Source: Williamsoniiplasma lucivorax ATCC 49196
GTDB lineage: Bacteria; Bacillota_I; Bacilli_A; Mycoplasmatales; Mycoplasmataceae
Direction: 5' to 3'
NCBI RefSeq assembly: GCF_000518285.1
Contig: NZ_JADH01000001.1
Span: forward strand, 62,001 to 126,000
Length of the DNA: 64,000 bases
Positions 54,164 through 64,000 of the stretch are shown piece by piece. Every line of letters starts with the position of its first letter. Positions within the stretch are counted from its first letter, which is position 1. The translations under genes and the position numbers were made by a program. The notes under the pieces were generated by a model. That model was not told where the DNA came from. It did no database searches and was given only the letters and a program-made list of their open reading frames with translations.

Positions 54164-55528
54164 TTATCCTATCCTTTTCTTTTTATAAATTGGTTTCTTG
54201 TCAATTAAGATCCCTTCATCCATCAGGAAATATCCTTGTTGTTGAATTTGGGCCCCGCCCAAAGTCAAAGGGCTTTTGAAAATTGTATTTTCATTTTTTG
54301 GTTTTGCATATTGTTTTGGAATAATTCCCACCGAGGTTTGCAAATCCTCATCTTCTTTTTTCATGTTGTTTAATTGTTCTAAACTTTTTACTGTTCCCAA
54401 AGCAATATTTAAATGATAATTATTGTTTGCTCCCATAAAAAATTCGTTAAAGACATAATCACTAGCAATCGCGTTACCTTTTTTTAACACTTCTTCAGCA
54501 CCAATGATTTTTTGAATACTTCCGAAATTATAAGTTATAATTTCGTGAGCATTGCTAAAAATTTCAAAAATACTTTTAATTTCTTCATACTGTGTATTTA
54601 AGGTTTGAGTGACAATATTTTTGAGTTCTTCACCTGTGTATTTAACTAATTTTTTATATGTTTCAATTTTGGAAAATGTTTGTAAGACCAAACTATCATT
54701 GAAATTATTACTTGCAAAATTTAAGAGGTTAAACAAGTAAGTTTCCGCGATTGTTTCTTTGATTTTTAATTGTTTAGCAACGGTTTCTAATACCTGATTT
54801 AAACCAAAAGGAATCACTGAATGTTTTTTCATAATCCCTTCAATAAACATCCCTGCTTCAATTTGTTTTTCACCTCAATTAATAATTAAAGTTGAAGCAT
54901 TTTTTGAAATCGGATTGACCGAAACACGATAGAGTTCATTAATCGCATGAGTGAGAAATAAGATTGTCAAATTTGCTTTTTCCACAACTTCATGATGACT
55001 ATTCACAATCGCATTATTCATTTCATAATTCTGGAAAATTGCTGAAAGCTCTTTTCCAGAAAACTGACAAATCCGGTTGAGAGGTGCAGACATATGGTCA
55101 ACTGATCATGATAGACTACGTGATTGTAAGATTACATTTTGGTTAGTTGATGGTTTGGCTGAGGCAACATTTTTTAATTGTTTAATTTTGTCTTTGGTCA
55201 CTGGTGTTGGTTGATCATCAAGAGCAATATTAATTTTTTCATAAGCTTCTTTGATTTGAATTTTTTCAGATGGCAAGATTAATGCCACTTTGCAAATTTG
55301 AAAACCTTCATGTGTGCGTTCATATTGATCAACAAATTCTTTAACTTTGTTTGCTGTTTGTTGCACATTATTCACAACGAAGTTATGGTTTAAAAAATCT
55401 TTTTTATTCTCTGTTTTTTGAAAAACAACCATTGTTTTATGTCCAACCACTTTTAAAACTGTAAACAATAATTTGTGGGGGCGAATTTCTAGAGTAGCAT
55501 AAATTCTTGCTGGTACACTTACTGACAT
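54164..55528 (-). CDS. ftsA: Divergent FtsA-like protein
   Basis: A 454-residue protein between rsmH and ftsZ, the ftsA position. The centre (ASTLIINWGEKQIEAGMFIE, KKHSVIPFGLNQVLETVAKQ) aligns by eye to the phosphate-2 and following region of FtsA (DIGGGTTD...G.....IP.GG..IT.DIA). The Gly-rich nucleotide loop has lost its consensus. A basic C-terminal end (KKPIYKKKRIG) could touch the membrane. So an FtsA homologue, perhaps no longer an ATPase. Start at 55528 follows AAAGGATGTGAG. TGA at 55103 and 54872 are Trp. Confidence 0.65.
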
Positions 55529-55544
55529 AATCTCACATCCTTTC

Positions 55545-56471
55545 TTATTTTTTTTCGATGACTCACATCTTTGCACTATGGGCGCGATTATTATTTTCAA
55601 GTTCTAGACTTGATGGGGTAATTGGCTTTCTAATAACTAATTCATATTCTTTATCAGTTGGAATCGTTATTGGTAATTTTTGAGCAATGGCATCAATTTC
55701 TTTAATCGTGACTGCTTTAAAAATTTGTTTAATGTGTTTTTCTTCTAAAGAGTGGAAAGTAATAACAACAATTCTTCCTCCTGGTTTTAAAAGTTTTAAA
55801 CTTTGTTCAATTGAAGATTGCAAGACATTGATTTCATCATTGACATAAATTCTTAAAGCTTGGAAAACTTTTTTAGCCGGATGACCTTTTTGACTCAAAA
55901 CTTTCGCTGGTAATGTTTTTTTAATCACATCCACTAATTGGAAAGTGGTGTTGAGCGGTCGAGTTTTGACAATTGCTGCTGCAATTTGTTTGGCGAATTT
56001 TTCATCAGCATATTGTCAAAAGATTTGTGCTAACTCTTCTTGAGTTTTGTGATTAAGCACATCTGCTGCTGTTAGTTTGTTATTCGTTGTGTCCATACGC
56101 ATATCTAATGGTCCATCAAAGCGATAACTAAACCCTCTTTGCGCAACATCAAATTGCGGGGATGAAACTCCTAAATCATATAAAATTCCATCAACCGCAA
56201 AAATATTTTCTAAAGCTAACAGTGAAGCAATGTTTGAAAAATTTCCATTTAAAATATGAAAGTTTTTCCCGGTTTGACTTAATTTAGCTTGTGATTCTTC
56301 AATTGCTGTTAAATCTTGATCAATAGCATAGAGTACACCATCTTTTAGATGACTAAGGATTGCAGATGCATGTCCTCCCCGCCCTAATGTACAATCAACA
56401 TAAACACCATCGGGTTTAAGCTTTAAATATTTAATTGCTTCGTCTAATAAAACGGGTTTGTGTTTTTCCAA
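55545..56471 (-). CDS. rsmH: 16S rRNA (cytosine-N4)-methyltransferase RsmH
   Basis: 308 residues. SAM-binding DCTLGRGGHASAIL, DLGVSSPQFDVAQRGFSY, GPLDMRMD, QALRIYVNDEI and ITFHSLEEKHIKQIF are all hallmarks of RsmH (MraW). Start is a TTG at 56471 preceded by GTGGGTGA; no ATG is available in frame nearby. The start is 2 bp after the mraZ stop, so it is translationally coupled. TGA at 55563 is Trp and the real stop is TAA 55545. Confidence 0.95.
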
Positions 56472-56473
56472 TT

Positions 56474-56905
56474 TTATTCACCCACATTGTCTATTTTTTC
56501 TGCAATTGCTTCAATGTTTGCGAAGTTATCTTTTTCATATTGGTCATAAGAAGCTCGGTCTCAAACTTCAATTTTGGAACCAACACCAAGAATGTAAACA
56601 TCTTTATCGATTTTAGCCACTTGCAATAAATTGGCAGGAATTTTAATTCTTCCTGTAGCATCAAGCTCAAGATCAGCAGAATTAGCAAAGATATAACGCA
56701 TTAAAGCACGGGTATCTTTTTTAAATGGTTCAAGCATTTCTAATTCTTCTTTTCAAATTAGGAATTCTTGTTCATTTCTAATTTCTAAACTTCCTTCAAA
56801 ACCACGAGAAAGATAAACCACTGGGTTCATCTTGGTTCTAAGTTTAGACGGCAAAGTCAAACGACCTTTGTTGTCTAATGAATGTTCAAATAAACCCAAA
56901 AACAT
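56474..56905 (-). CDS. mraZ: Transcriptional regulator MraZ
   Basis: 143 residues, the usual length. Two AbrB-like halves: MFLGLFEHSLDNKGRLTLPS and SADLELDATGRIKIPANLL, each with the DxKGR-type turn. MraZ binds GTGGG repeats upstream of its own operon and controls mraZ-rsmH-ftsA-ftsZ. Three such repeats lie at 56908-56933. The TGA at 56753 is Trp. Confidence 0.95.
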
Positions 56906-56907
56906 AA

Positions 56908-56933
56908 CACTTTGCCCCACTTTCTCCCACTTT
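56908..56933 (-). promoter_or_regulatory. MraZ boxes (three AAAGTG repeats)
   Basis: Minus strand reads AAAGTGGGAG, AAAGTGGGGC, AAAGTG with an exact 10-bp period, ending 2 bp before the mraZ ATG. This matches known mollicute MraZ boxes. A possible promoter (TTGTTT, 16 bp, TAATAA) lies just upstream, so binding would sit at the transcription start. Confidence 0.85.
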
Positions 56934-56939
56934 GTAGTT

Positions 56940-57194
56940 ATTATTACATTATTCAGTAGTAAAAACAAGCATAAAAATATAAAAAAAGCATTATCTAATT
57001 GGCAATTAAGCAAAAATAAAATGGAAATATTGCTTCTTTTGGTGGAAAAACTGCCAAAAATATGGTGGTTATGGTAAAAACTATATAGATAAGAGTACGA
57101 CAATTATCTTTATAATGAATTTTAACAACCTAATTAAGTTGGTTTTTTTCATATTTTTTCTCCCGCAGATGTGTTTTTTGTGCATCAAAAAACA
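56940..57194. other. Promoter region of the mraZ operon
   Basis: About 250 bp without a gene. It contains the mraZ promoter near its low-coordinate end and a short AACC/GGTT inverted repeat (57125-57150) with a T run on the plus strand. Confidence 0.4.
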
Positions 57195-57225
57195 AAAAAA
57201 ATACAAACATTTGTTTGTATTTTTT
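57195..57225. terminator. Terminator after rpmF
   Basis: AAAAATACAAAC/GTTTGTATTTTT stem, effective on both strands, 35 bp after the rpmF stop. Confidence 0.8.
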
Positions 57226-57259
57226 CAATTATTTAATCCTAGATCACTTAATTTATAAA

Positions 57260-57439
57260 TTAAGCTTCTACTTTAATTGCTTCTTTTCCTTTGTAAAATC
57301 CACATTCACGGCAAACACGGTGAGGTTTGATTATTGCACCACAGTTTGTACATGACATTAAAGTATCTGGTGTTAATGCTAAGTGTGAGCGACGTTTGTT
57401 TTTAGCCGCTTTACTGGTTTTTCTAAATGGTACTGCCAT
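57260..57439 (-). CDS. rpmF: 50S ribosomal protein L32
   Basis: 59 residues; MAVPFRKTSKAAKNKRRSH start and a zinc-ribbon CTNCGAIIKPHRVCRECG. It follows the YceD gene by 11 bp behind GGAGGTGAG, the conserved yceD-rpmF pair. Confidence 0.96.
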   Translation of the reverse strand: MAVPFRKTSKAAKNKRRSHLALTPDTLMSCTNCGAIIKPHRVCRECGFYKGKEAIKVEA

Positions 57440-57450
57440 AATCTCACCTC

Positions 57451-57954
57451 CTATTTGTCAGTCTTAAAGTTGTTTAATTTGTCTCATCTGGGATCCAATT
57501 CTGCATTTGTTTCTTGTTCTTTTAAGTAATCATTTTCACTCAAAAGTTCCCAGTTGGAACCAACCTTATAGATTATATCATGTTTTTCTGAGATGTTAAC
57601 AGGGATATTTAGGTTTATTTGTTCAATAATATATGCAGTTAAATCGAAGTTGTTTTCTAAAATTAAATTTGTTTGATCATTGTACTCTTCATCAAAAGAA
57701 TATTCATCATTTCAATCAATTTGTTGAGTCGAAGTGAATGTGTGTCCATCATTGGCATCAGTCACTTCTAAGCTAAATTCAATCATGCCATCAATTTCAA
57801 CAGTGGCAAAATCTGCTATGTAAGTTAAATCTATATCATAATTAATTGTGTTAATCTTTTTAATCAAAGGGTTTGCTAGTTGAATTTTGGTTAGATCATC
57901 AATTTGACCAACCAAACGCTGAGAGGGTTGATTTTTAAAATCTTGTAAATTCAT
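57451..57954 (-). CDS. yceD: YceD/DUF177 family protein
   Basis: 167 residues, weakly conserved. Placement directly upstream of rpmF and the DUF177-like pattern (VEIDGMIEFSLEVTDANDGH then acidic FDEEYNDQTNLI) support the assignment. YceD is linked to 23S rRNA accumulation. It overlaps no gene but begins 2 bp before the pheT stop region. TGA-Trp in QQIDWNDEY. Confidence 0.75.
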
Positions 57955-57955
57955 G

Positions 57956-60334
57956 TTATCTAATTGTTAAATTCATTTTTTTAATGTTATTTAACACCTT
58001 ATCTCATTCAGCAGTAATTTCGGCTTCAGTTAATTGTTTATCTCAATCATTAAAAACAAATGACAAAGTAATTGATTTTTCTTGTTTAGCTTTCATCTCA
58101 TCATTTTCGTACTCGCCCATTAATTTATAAGACATCACTTTGGAAACATCATTTAAAATGTTTTGGGTTAATTCTTGATAAGTGATAAACTCTGGCAAGA
58201 TTAAAGAAACATCTCGTGATGAAGGTTGGAATTTAGCAATCGGTTTAACTATAATGGTTTTTTCAGCCATCTCAAACAATAAATCTAAGTTTAATTCAGT
58301 TACAAAAGTTGGTTTTATTTTTTGGTTGATTTCAAATTTAGGGTTTAGTTTAAAAATAAAACCAATAATTTTTTGATCAATTTTAATTTCCGCATTAATA
58401 AATGGGTGGATTTGTTTATTGATTGGTTTAACCTCATTAAAACTAATTCGTAAAGGGTCAATTTGATAGAATGCCAAAATAGCATCAACTACACCTTTTA
58501 AGTAGAAATAATTATTTTCCAAATTGTTTTTGACAATTGGCTCTTGAACAACATCCCCAGTCACTAAAACACCTAAATGTCTTTGACGTACTTCACGAGT
58601 ATAAACATCACCAATTTCTCAAAGTTTTAGACGTTTGTTATTGTTTAATGAATTATAAACAGCAGTTTCAATGATTGAATTAGTTAAATTCATACGATAT
58701 ACTTCACGCATTTGTGATAATGGTGAATTTAAAACAATTGGTCGTTTTAAAGCAAATAAGTTTCATTCATCATTAGCTTCTTTACTAATTAAGGAGTAAG
58801 TTTTAATGTTATTAAATCCAACCCCAATTAAGTAATTACCTAGTTTGCTTTCAAGGTTTGCTTTTAATTTATCTTCATGATGGTTAGATTGAATAATCAA
58901 TGGTGCTTCTGGAATATTGTCATATCCATATAAACGAGCAATTTCTTCACAAATATCATTTTTACCATATAAATCAACACGGTTCAGGTCAGGATAAAAA
59001 GTCAATTTATCACCATTATGTTTAATTTTAAAATCTAATGTTTTAAATAATGAAGCAATGTGGTGTGCTTTGATTTCAAAACCTAAAATGTTTTTAATCT
59101 CTCCTAAAGTTAAGACAAATTTGTTTTTGGCATTGGCATCTTTCGCTTCAAAAACATGAGCAGATTTAGCTTCTAAAATTTTGTAATCATTTAAGATGTG
59201 CATAAAAACTTGATCCGAAAGTTCAAAAAGATTTGGATTTAAAGGTTTCATATATCTTTGTAAATTTAAATTCGAAAGGTTTAAATTTTTTTGTTGTTTT
59301 CTCATTAATGAAGATTTGAAATTTAAACGTATGGCCAACATTGTTTTTGTGTTGTTATCAACACAAAATTCTGGTGTGGTTTCTAAACCAATAATTTGGA
59401 CAATTTGTTTTTTTGCTATTAAAGCTAAAACATCTTTGTCTTCATGTTTAATGATTTCTAAATGCAATGGATCTTGCAATTTAGCTTGGTCAATTAAAAT
59501 AATTGGTTGTCCAGTTTGCACAGTCGCAAGCATGGCCATATTTTCCATTTGGTTAGGCAAACTTTTGTGACCATTAAGTTTTAATCATAAATCATCTCTC
59601 GCATGTAAATTGGAAATATTTTCCTTAATTTGATAGCTTTGGTAAGTGAATGAATTAATTTCTTGTTGAATATGTTTAGCAATGTGAATATCTAATTTCG
59701 GGTTAGAAATTGTTTTAACGTCTAAATTTTTAGTATAAGGTTTTTGAATCTTTAAAGCAAAGTAGTTTGCCACCTCTTTTAAAAGTTGTAAACTTGCTAA
59801 AGCATCACTACGATTTAAAGTTAAGTCAACTTCTCAAACGTAATCATTATATTTAATTTCATCAACAGTTTTACCAATTAAATGAATTAAATCAATATCA
59901 GAATGAATGACATAAATCATGTCATTTTCTTCTTCTCATAATGATGTTTTGGGCATCCCAATTTCGTTCAAAGCACAAATCATTCCTTGCGAATTATAAC
60001 CTTTAATTTTTCTTTCACCCATCGTTAAACCATTAGCAATCGTTGCTCCAACTGGAGCAACGACAACAAATTGTCCGGCAGCCACATTACTTGCTCCACA
60101 AACAATTTCTAAAGGTTGTTTAGTCCCAATATTAACATGACAAAAACTTAGGTGTGTATCAGGGATTTTTTCTATTTGTTCAACATAACCAATTAGTAAT
60201 TTGGTGTTTAATTTGGCAAAGTCAGTTTCTGATTCCACTTCAAATCCTAAAGCATTTAAAGCATGAGAAATTTGGGTATTGGTTATTTTGTTTAAATCTA
60301 AAAATTTAGACAATCATTTTCTTGTTAAAATCAT
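57956..60334 (-). CDS. pheT: Phenylalanyl-tRNA synthetase beta subunit
   Basis: 792 residues. An N-terminal tRNA-binding OB fold (LLIGYVEQIEKIPDTHLSFC, CGASNVAAGQFVVVAPVGA), B3/B4 editing-type domain, B5 (LTLGEIKNILGFEI), the class II-like core (YGKNDICEEIARLYGYDNIP) and a C-terminal anticodon-binding fold. Start is MILTRKW with ATG 60334 after GTAGGTAAAA, 6 bp past the pheS stop. Multiple TGA-Trp codons. Confidence 0.96.
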
Positions 60335-60340
60335 TTTTAC

Positions 60341-61393
60341 CTACTTTCCATAAAATGGGAATTGTTCTAAAAACTCCACATTGTTTTCATAAAATAATCG
60401 AATATTATTAATGCCAAATTTTAACATCGCAATTCTTTCGATGCCAATTCCAAAAGCTAATCCAGTCAGTTTTTTTGGATCTAACCCATTAACTTCCATC
60501 ACTTGTTGATTAATCATTCCAGCCCCTAAAATTTCAATTCATCCTGAAAATTTACATAATCCACATCCAGTTCCGGCACATTTGAAACATGAAATATCCA
60601 CTTCAATACTTGGTTCAGTGAATGGAAAAAAACTTGGACGTAAACGGATGTTGACACTTTCATCAAACAATCTTTTAGCCATATATTTTAAAACTCATTT
60701 TAAATTAGCAAAGGAAATATTTTTACCAATGGCAAAACCATCCACTTGCATAAATTGGTGTGAATGTGTGGCATCGTCATCATCACGACGATAAACATTG
60801 CCATAAGAAATGGCAGCGAGATTTTGGTCTTTGTGTTTTTGTTCAGCCAATTTAGTCAGCAATCTTGAAGTCATATTAGTACAATGTGTTCTCATCACAT
60901 GATCATCTTCAATGTAAAAAGTATCTTGCATATCACGAGCAGGATGATCTTTTGGTAAATTTAATTTTTGAAAGTTAAATTCATCATTATCAATTTCTGT
61001 ACCATCAACTAAATCAAAGCCAATTTCAGAAAAAATTTGACCAATTTCTTCAATCACAAGATTTAATGGATGTTTAGTTCCAAATTGCAAATTCATTCCT
61101 GGTAAGGAAACATCAATTTTTTCAACTTTTAATTGTTCATGCAAAATTTGTTCTTGTAAACTTTCGGTTAAAGCATTTAATTTGTTGGCAATTTCAACAA
61201 AAACAAGATTTGCTTGTTTACCAACTTCTTGTTTGGTTTGTTCATCAGCATCCCGCATTGATTTTAAAATGCTGGTTAATGGAGCATCTTTTCCTGAAAA
61301 TTCTTTTCGTAGATTTTGCACTTCAGCTAAAGTTGTTACTTGTTTTAGTTTGGTTTCAAAATCTTTTTTAATGTTTTTTATTTGTTCTAACAT
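60341..61393 (-). CDS. pheS: Phenylalanyl-tRNA synthetase alpha subunit
   Basis: 350 residues. N-terminal coiled coil, then class II motifs: [46 protein letters not shown]-equivalent [33 protein letters not shown] (motif 2) and a C-terminal motif 3. The sequence RTHCTNMTS is an acceptable variation of RTHTSPVQ. GGAGGAAAC precedes the ATG. Forms the pheST operon. Confidence 0.95.
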
Positions 61394-61456
61394 GTTTCCT
61401 CCATCATTTATTATTTATTATATAAAATTTAGCAAATAGTATTGAATAAAATAAAG

Positions 61457-62083
61457 CTATTGTGTATTTTTTTCATTTATTCGGGCATTTTGCTTCATTA
61501 TTTTCAATTTAGCACTCTTACTAATCAAATCTTGTTCATATGCTTCATTCAATAAAGCAAATGTTTGGTCAGTTGGAACAGCAGTAATTAAAATTTTTAA
61601 AATGACTTTTAAAAATTTTTGCAATTCATAGCTGACTAATTCATCGGCATAAGCGATGTACAAATCACGATCATAATCAACTTTTTGTTTAATACAATTT
61701 AAATTCAAAGCTGATTGAAAAATTCACGGAATTAAAGCATCATTAATGTAAATTTTCAATAAAGCATAGGTGTTTTTTAAAAAGGCATTATACCCATTAA
61801 TTTTCAAACTATCATTATTTAGTTCGCCTAAATAACGAACAGTGACATCATTAACCTGGTCATATAGGGCAGTTATCTTAGTGATGCGATTGAAAATTGC
61901 TTGCTTGGTCAAGGACGAAAACTGAAAATTAGCAGTGATTTCTAGGCAAGCAACAAATTCAGTTTTATTCAAAAAAATCGGTAAATCACTAAATTTTCAT
62001 TTGAGAGTTAAGTCATTAAATTTGGTGCTAAAAAAATCTTTTTTTCTGTTTTTATTAAAAGTTTGCATTAATTCTTTAAACAT
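61457..62083 (-). CDS. Hypothetical protein upstream of pheS
   Basis: 208 residues, not recognised. Mostly helical in appearance, no signal or membrane segment, charged ends (FNKNRKKDFF, KQNARINEKNTQ). The start at 62083 follows an ideal AAAGGAGGACAA. It precedes pheS by 63 bp on the same strand and probably shares its transcript. Confidence 0.7.
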
Positions 62084-62178
62084 TTGTCCTCCTTTGTGCT
62101 GCATTTTTGATCTTCATTGACATTTTCATTAAATTGCAATCAGTCTTCCAACTTTAATTATATAATTTTACATGAAAA

Positions 62179-62214
62179 ATTACACCAATTTGCGAGGTAG
62201 CAAGTTGATGTAAT
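62179..62214 (-). terminator. Strong hairpin, likely minus-strand terminator
   Basis: A 15-bp stem with one mismatch and one G-T pair (ATTACACCAATTTGC/GCAAGTTGATGTAAT), loop GAGGTA. On the minus strand it runs into TTTTTCATG. No annotated minus-strand gene ends here except the small ORF at 62354-62431. Confidence 0.6.
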
Positions 62215-62353
62215 ATATTTTCAAAATTTTAAGTGGTACAAGCACTATTTCGAAAGCCATAGTTATGGTTTTAAACGCGATTTTTAAATCGTTTTTTGAT
62301 GTATATAAATATTAGTTATGTCATACTTAAATGACTGAAAAGATTACATATCT

Positions 62354-62431
62354 TTACCGTGTTCGAGTTCACCAGGGCAATAAAGCAATTAGTGAATTCT
62401 TGATAATTCAATTTTTGTTAGCAAAAATCAT
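62354..62431 (-). CDS. Candidate small ORF (25 aa, WW-containing)
   Basis: ATG 62431 follows GAGGTG at 6-bp spacing. The product begins MIFANKNWIIKNSLIA and ends LLPWWTRTR, with one Trp from TGG and its neighbour from TGA. A terminator-like hairpin lies 140 bp downstream. It could be a leader or membrane peptide, or chance. The rest of 62215-62680 is AT-rich with nothing else identified, apart from another very short frame behind AAAGGAG near 62614. Confidence 0.25.
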
Positions 62432-62685
62432 CTTAACACCTCATTCTATTTGCATTTAATTTTGCATTAAATGTACTTTTATCAGTCTAACTTTTCTAAG
62501 AAAACATTGGTCTAATCTCCTAAAGTATTTATGCTTTTATATGTAACTTTAAGTTGCATAATTTTGTCTGATCTATCTTTATCATTCTAGACTATCAACT
62601 CCTTTGAAGTATTTACTCCCTACCTTTATTAAAACACTTTCCAAATTAAAAACAATATTTTTTTAAAAAAATAAAAAATTTTTAA

Positions 62686-62750
62686 AAAAATAAAAAAATC
62701 TTTTCCAAAGTGCCAATTATTGCTAATTATACACTGGAAAAGATTTTTGT
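62686..62750 (-). terminator. rRNA operon terminator
   Basis: AAAAATCTTTTCC ... GGAAAAGATTTTT inverted repeat with inner AGTG/CACT pairing, directly after the 5S gene; on the minus strand followed by TTTTTTTATTTTTTT. Confidence 0.85.
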
Positions 62751-62751
62751 G

Positions 62752-62860
62752 AACTGGCATCGTGCTACTTTCTCGCAATGCAATATCATCGCCGCAGTAG
62801 AGCTTAACTTCTGTGTTCGGTATGGGAACAGGTGTGACCTCTACGCCATAGACACCAGAT
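62752..62860 (-). rRNA. rrf: 5S ribosomal RNA
   Basis: About 108 nt. Minus strand reads TCTGGTGTCTATGGCGTAGA, with conserved CACACCTGTTCCCATACCGA and AGAAGTTAAGC internal blocks and an end that pairs with the start. It follows 23S by about 80 bp. Confidence 0.95.
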
Positions 62861-62939
62861 CGTGTTTTTGAATTATTCTTTGAAAACTGAATACTAGATT
62901 GAAATACTTATATTTATAAGCGTTGTTAAATAGATTTTT

Positions 62940-64000
<1,061 letters not shown>

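Overview
The window reads as a chromosome segment of a wall-less mollicute of the Spiroplasma/Entomoplasma/Mesoplasma lineage. The DNA is strongly AT-rich, and almost every long gene is only open when TGA is read as tryptophan (TGA codons sit at conserved Trp positions in nrdF, polC, ileS, pheT and others). The content also fits: PolC, class Ib-type nrdFIE, ftsZ/sepF without a murein cluster, and lspA. All coordinates below use the TGA=Trp code, so they are longer than standard-code ORFs.

Layout. 1-1728: 5' part of nusA and rimP (minus). 1.9-9.5 kb: accessory zone with two YwaF-like membrane proteins, unrecognised membrane or secreted proteins, transposase relics, a frameshifted MazF-like gene and a possible small RNA. 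9.6-13.7 kb: a cobalamin riboswitch with a terminator in front of nrdF-nrdI-nrdE. 13.7-19.7 kb: paired paralogues (two aldo/keto reductases around a MupG-family gene, two nitroreductases around a DUF2130 protein). 19.8-23.6 kb: acpS, then thyA-folA-plsC, then five tRNA genes (Thr, Tyr, Gln, Lys, Leu). 23.6-30.1 kb: lipoprotein, rpmG, pepP, and a glycerophosphodiesterase gene followed by two paralogous permeases. 30.2-36.4 kb: cdsA, polC, deoC. 36.4-45.1 kb (minus): deoD-pgm, then ileS-lspA-rluD-rhomboid-like-dCMP deaminase. 45.2-49.8 kb (minus): hydrolase and a three-gene ABC exporter operon. 49.9-52.4 kb (minus): nrdJ, a B12-dependent class II ribonucleotide reductase. 52.6-56.9 kb (minus): mraZ-rsmH-ftsA-like-ftsZ-sepF. 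57.2-62.1 kb (minus): rpmF-yceD-pheT and pheS with an unknown gene. 62.7-64.0 kb: 5S and partial 23S rRNA (minus).

The most striking system is ribonucleotide reduction. The NrdF at 9977-11002 carries Val, Pro and Lys at three of the four carboxylate metal-ligand positions. This is the signature of the metal-free, DOPA-radical class Ie enzyme known from Mesoplasma and Mycoplasma. Its operon is preceded by a cobalamin riboswitch, while the same chromosome encodes a B12-dependent NrdJ. A 17-bp sequence, GTGGAAATGTGGGAAAA, occurs in the promoter regions of both nrdFIE and nrdJ. My inference is a B12-responsive switch in which the cell uses NrdJ when cobalamin is present and derepresses the metal-free enzyme when it is not. 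All functional claims rest on motif reading by eye; no searches were run.
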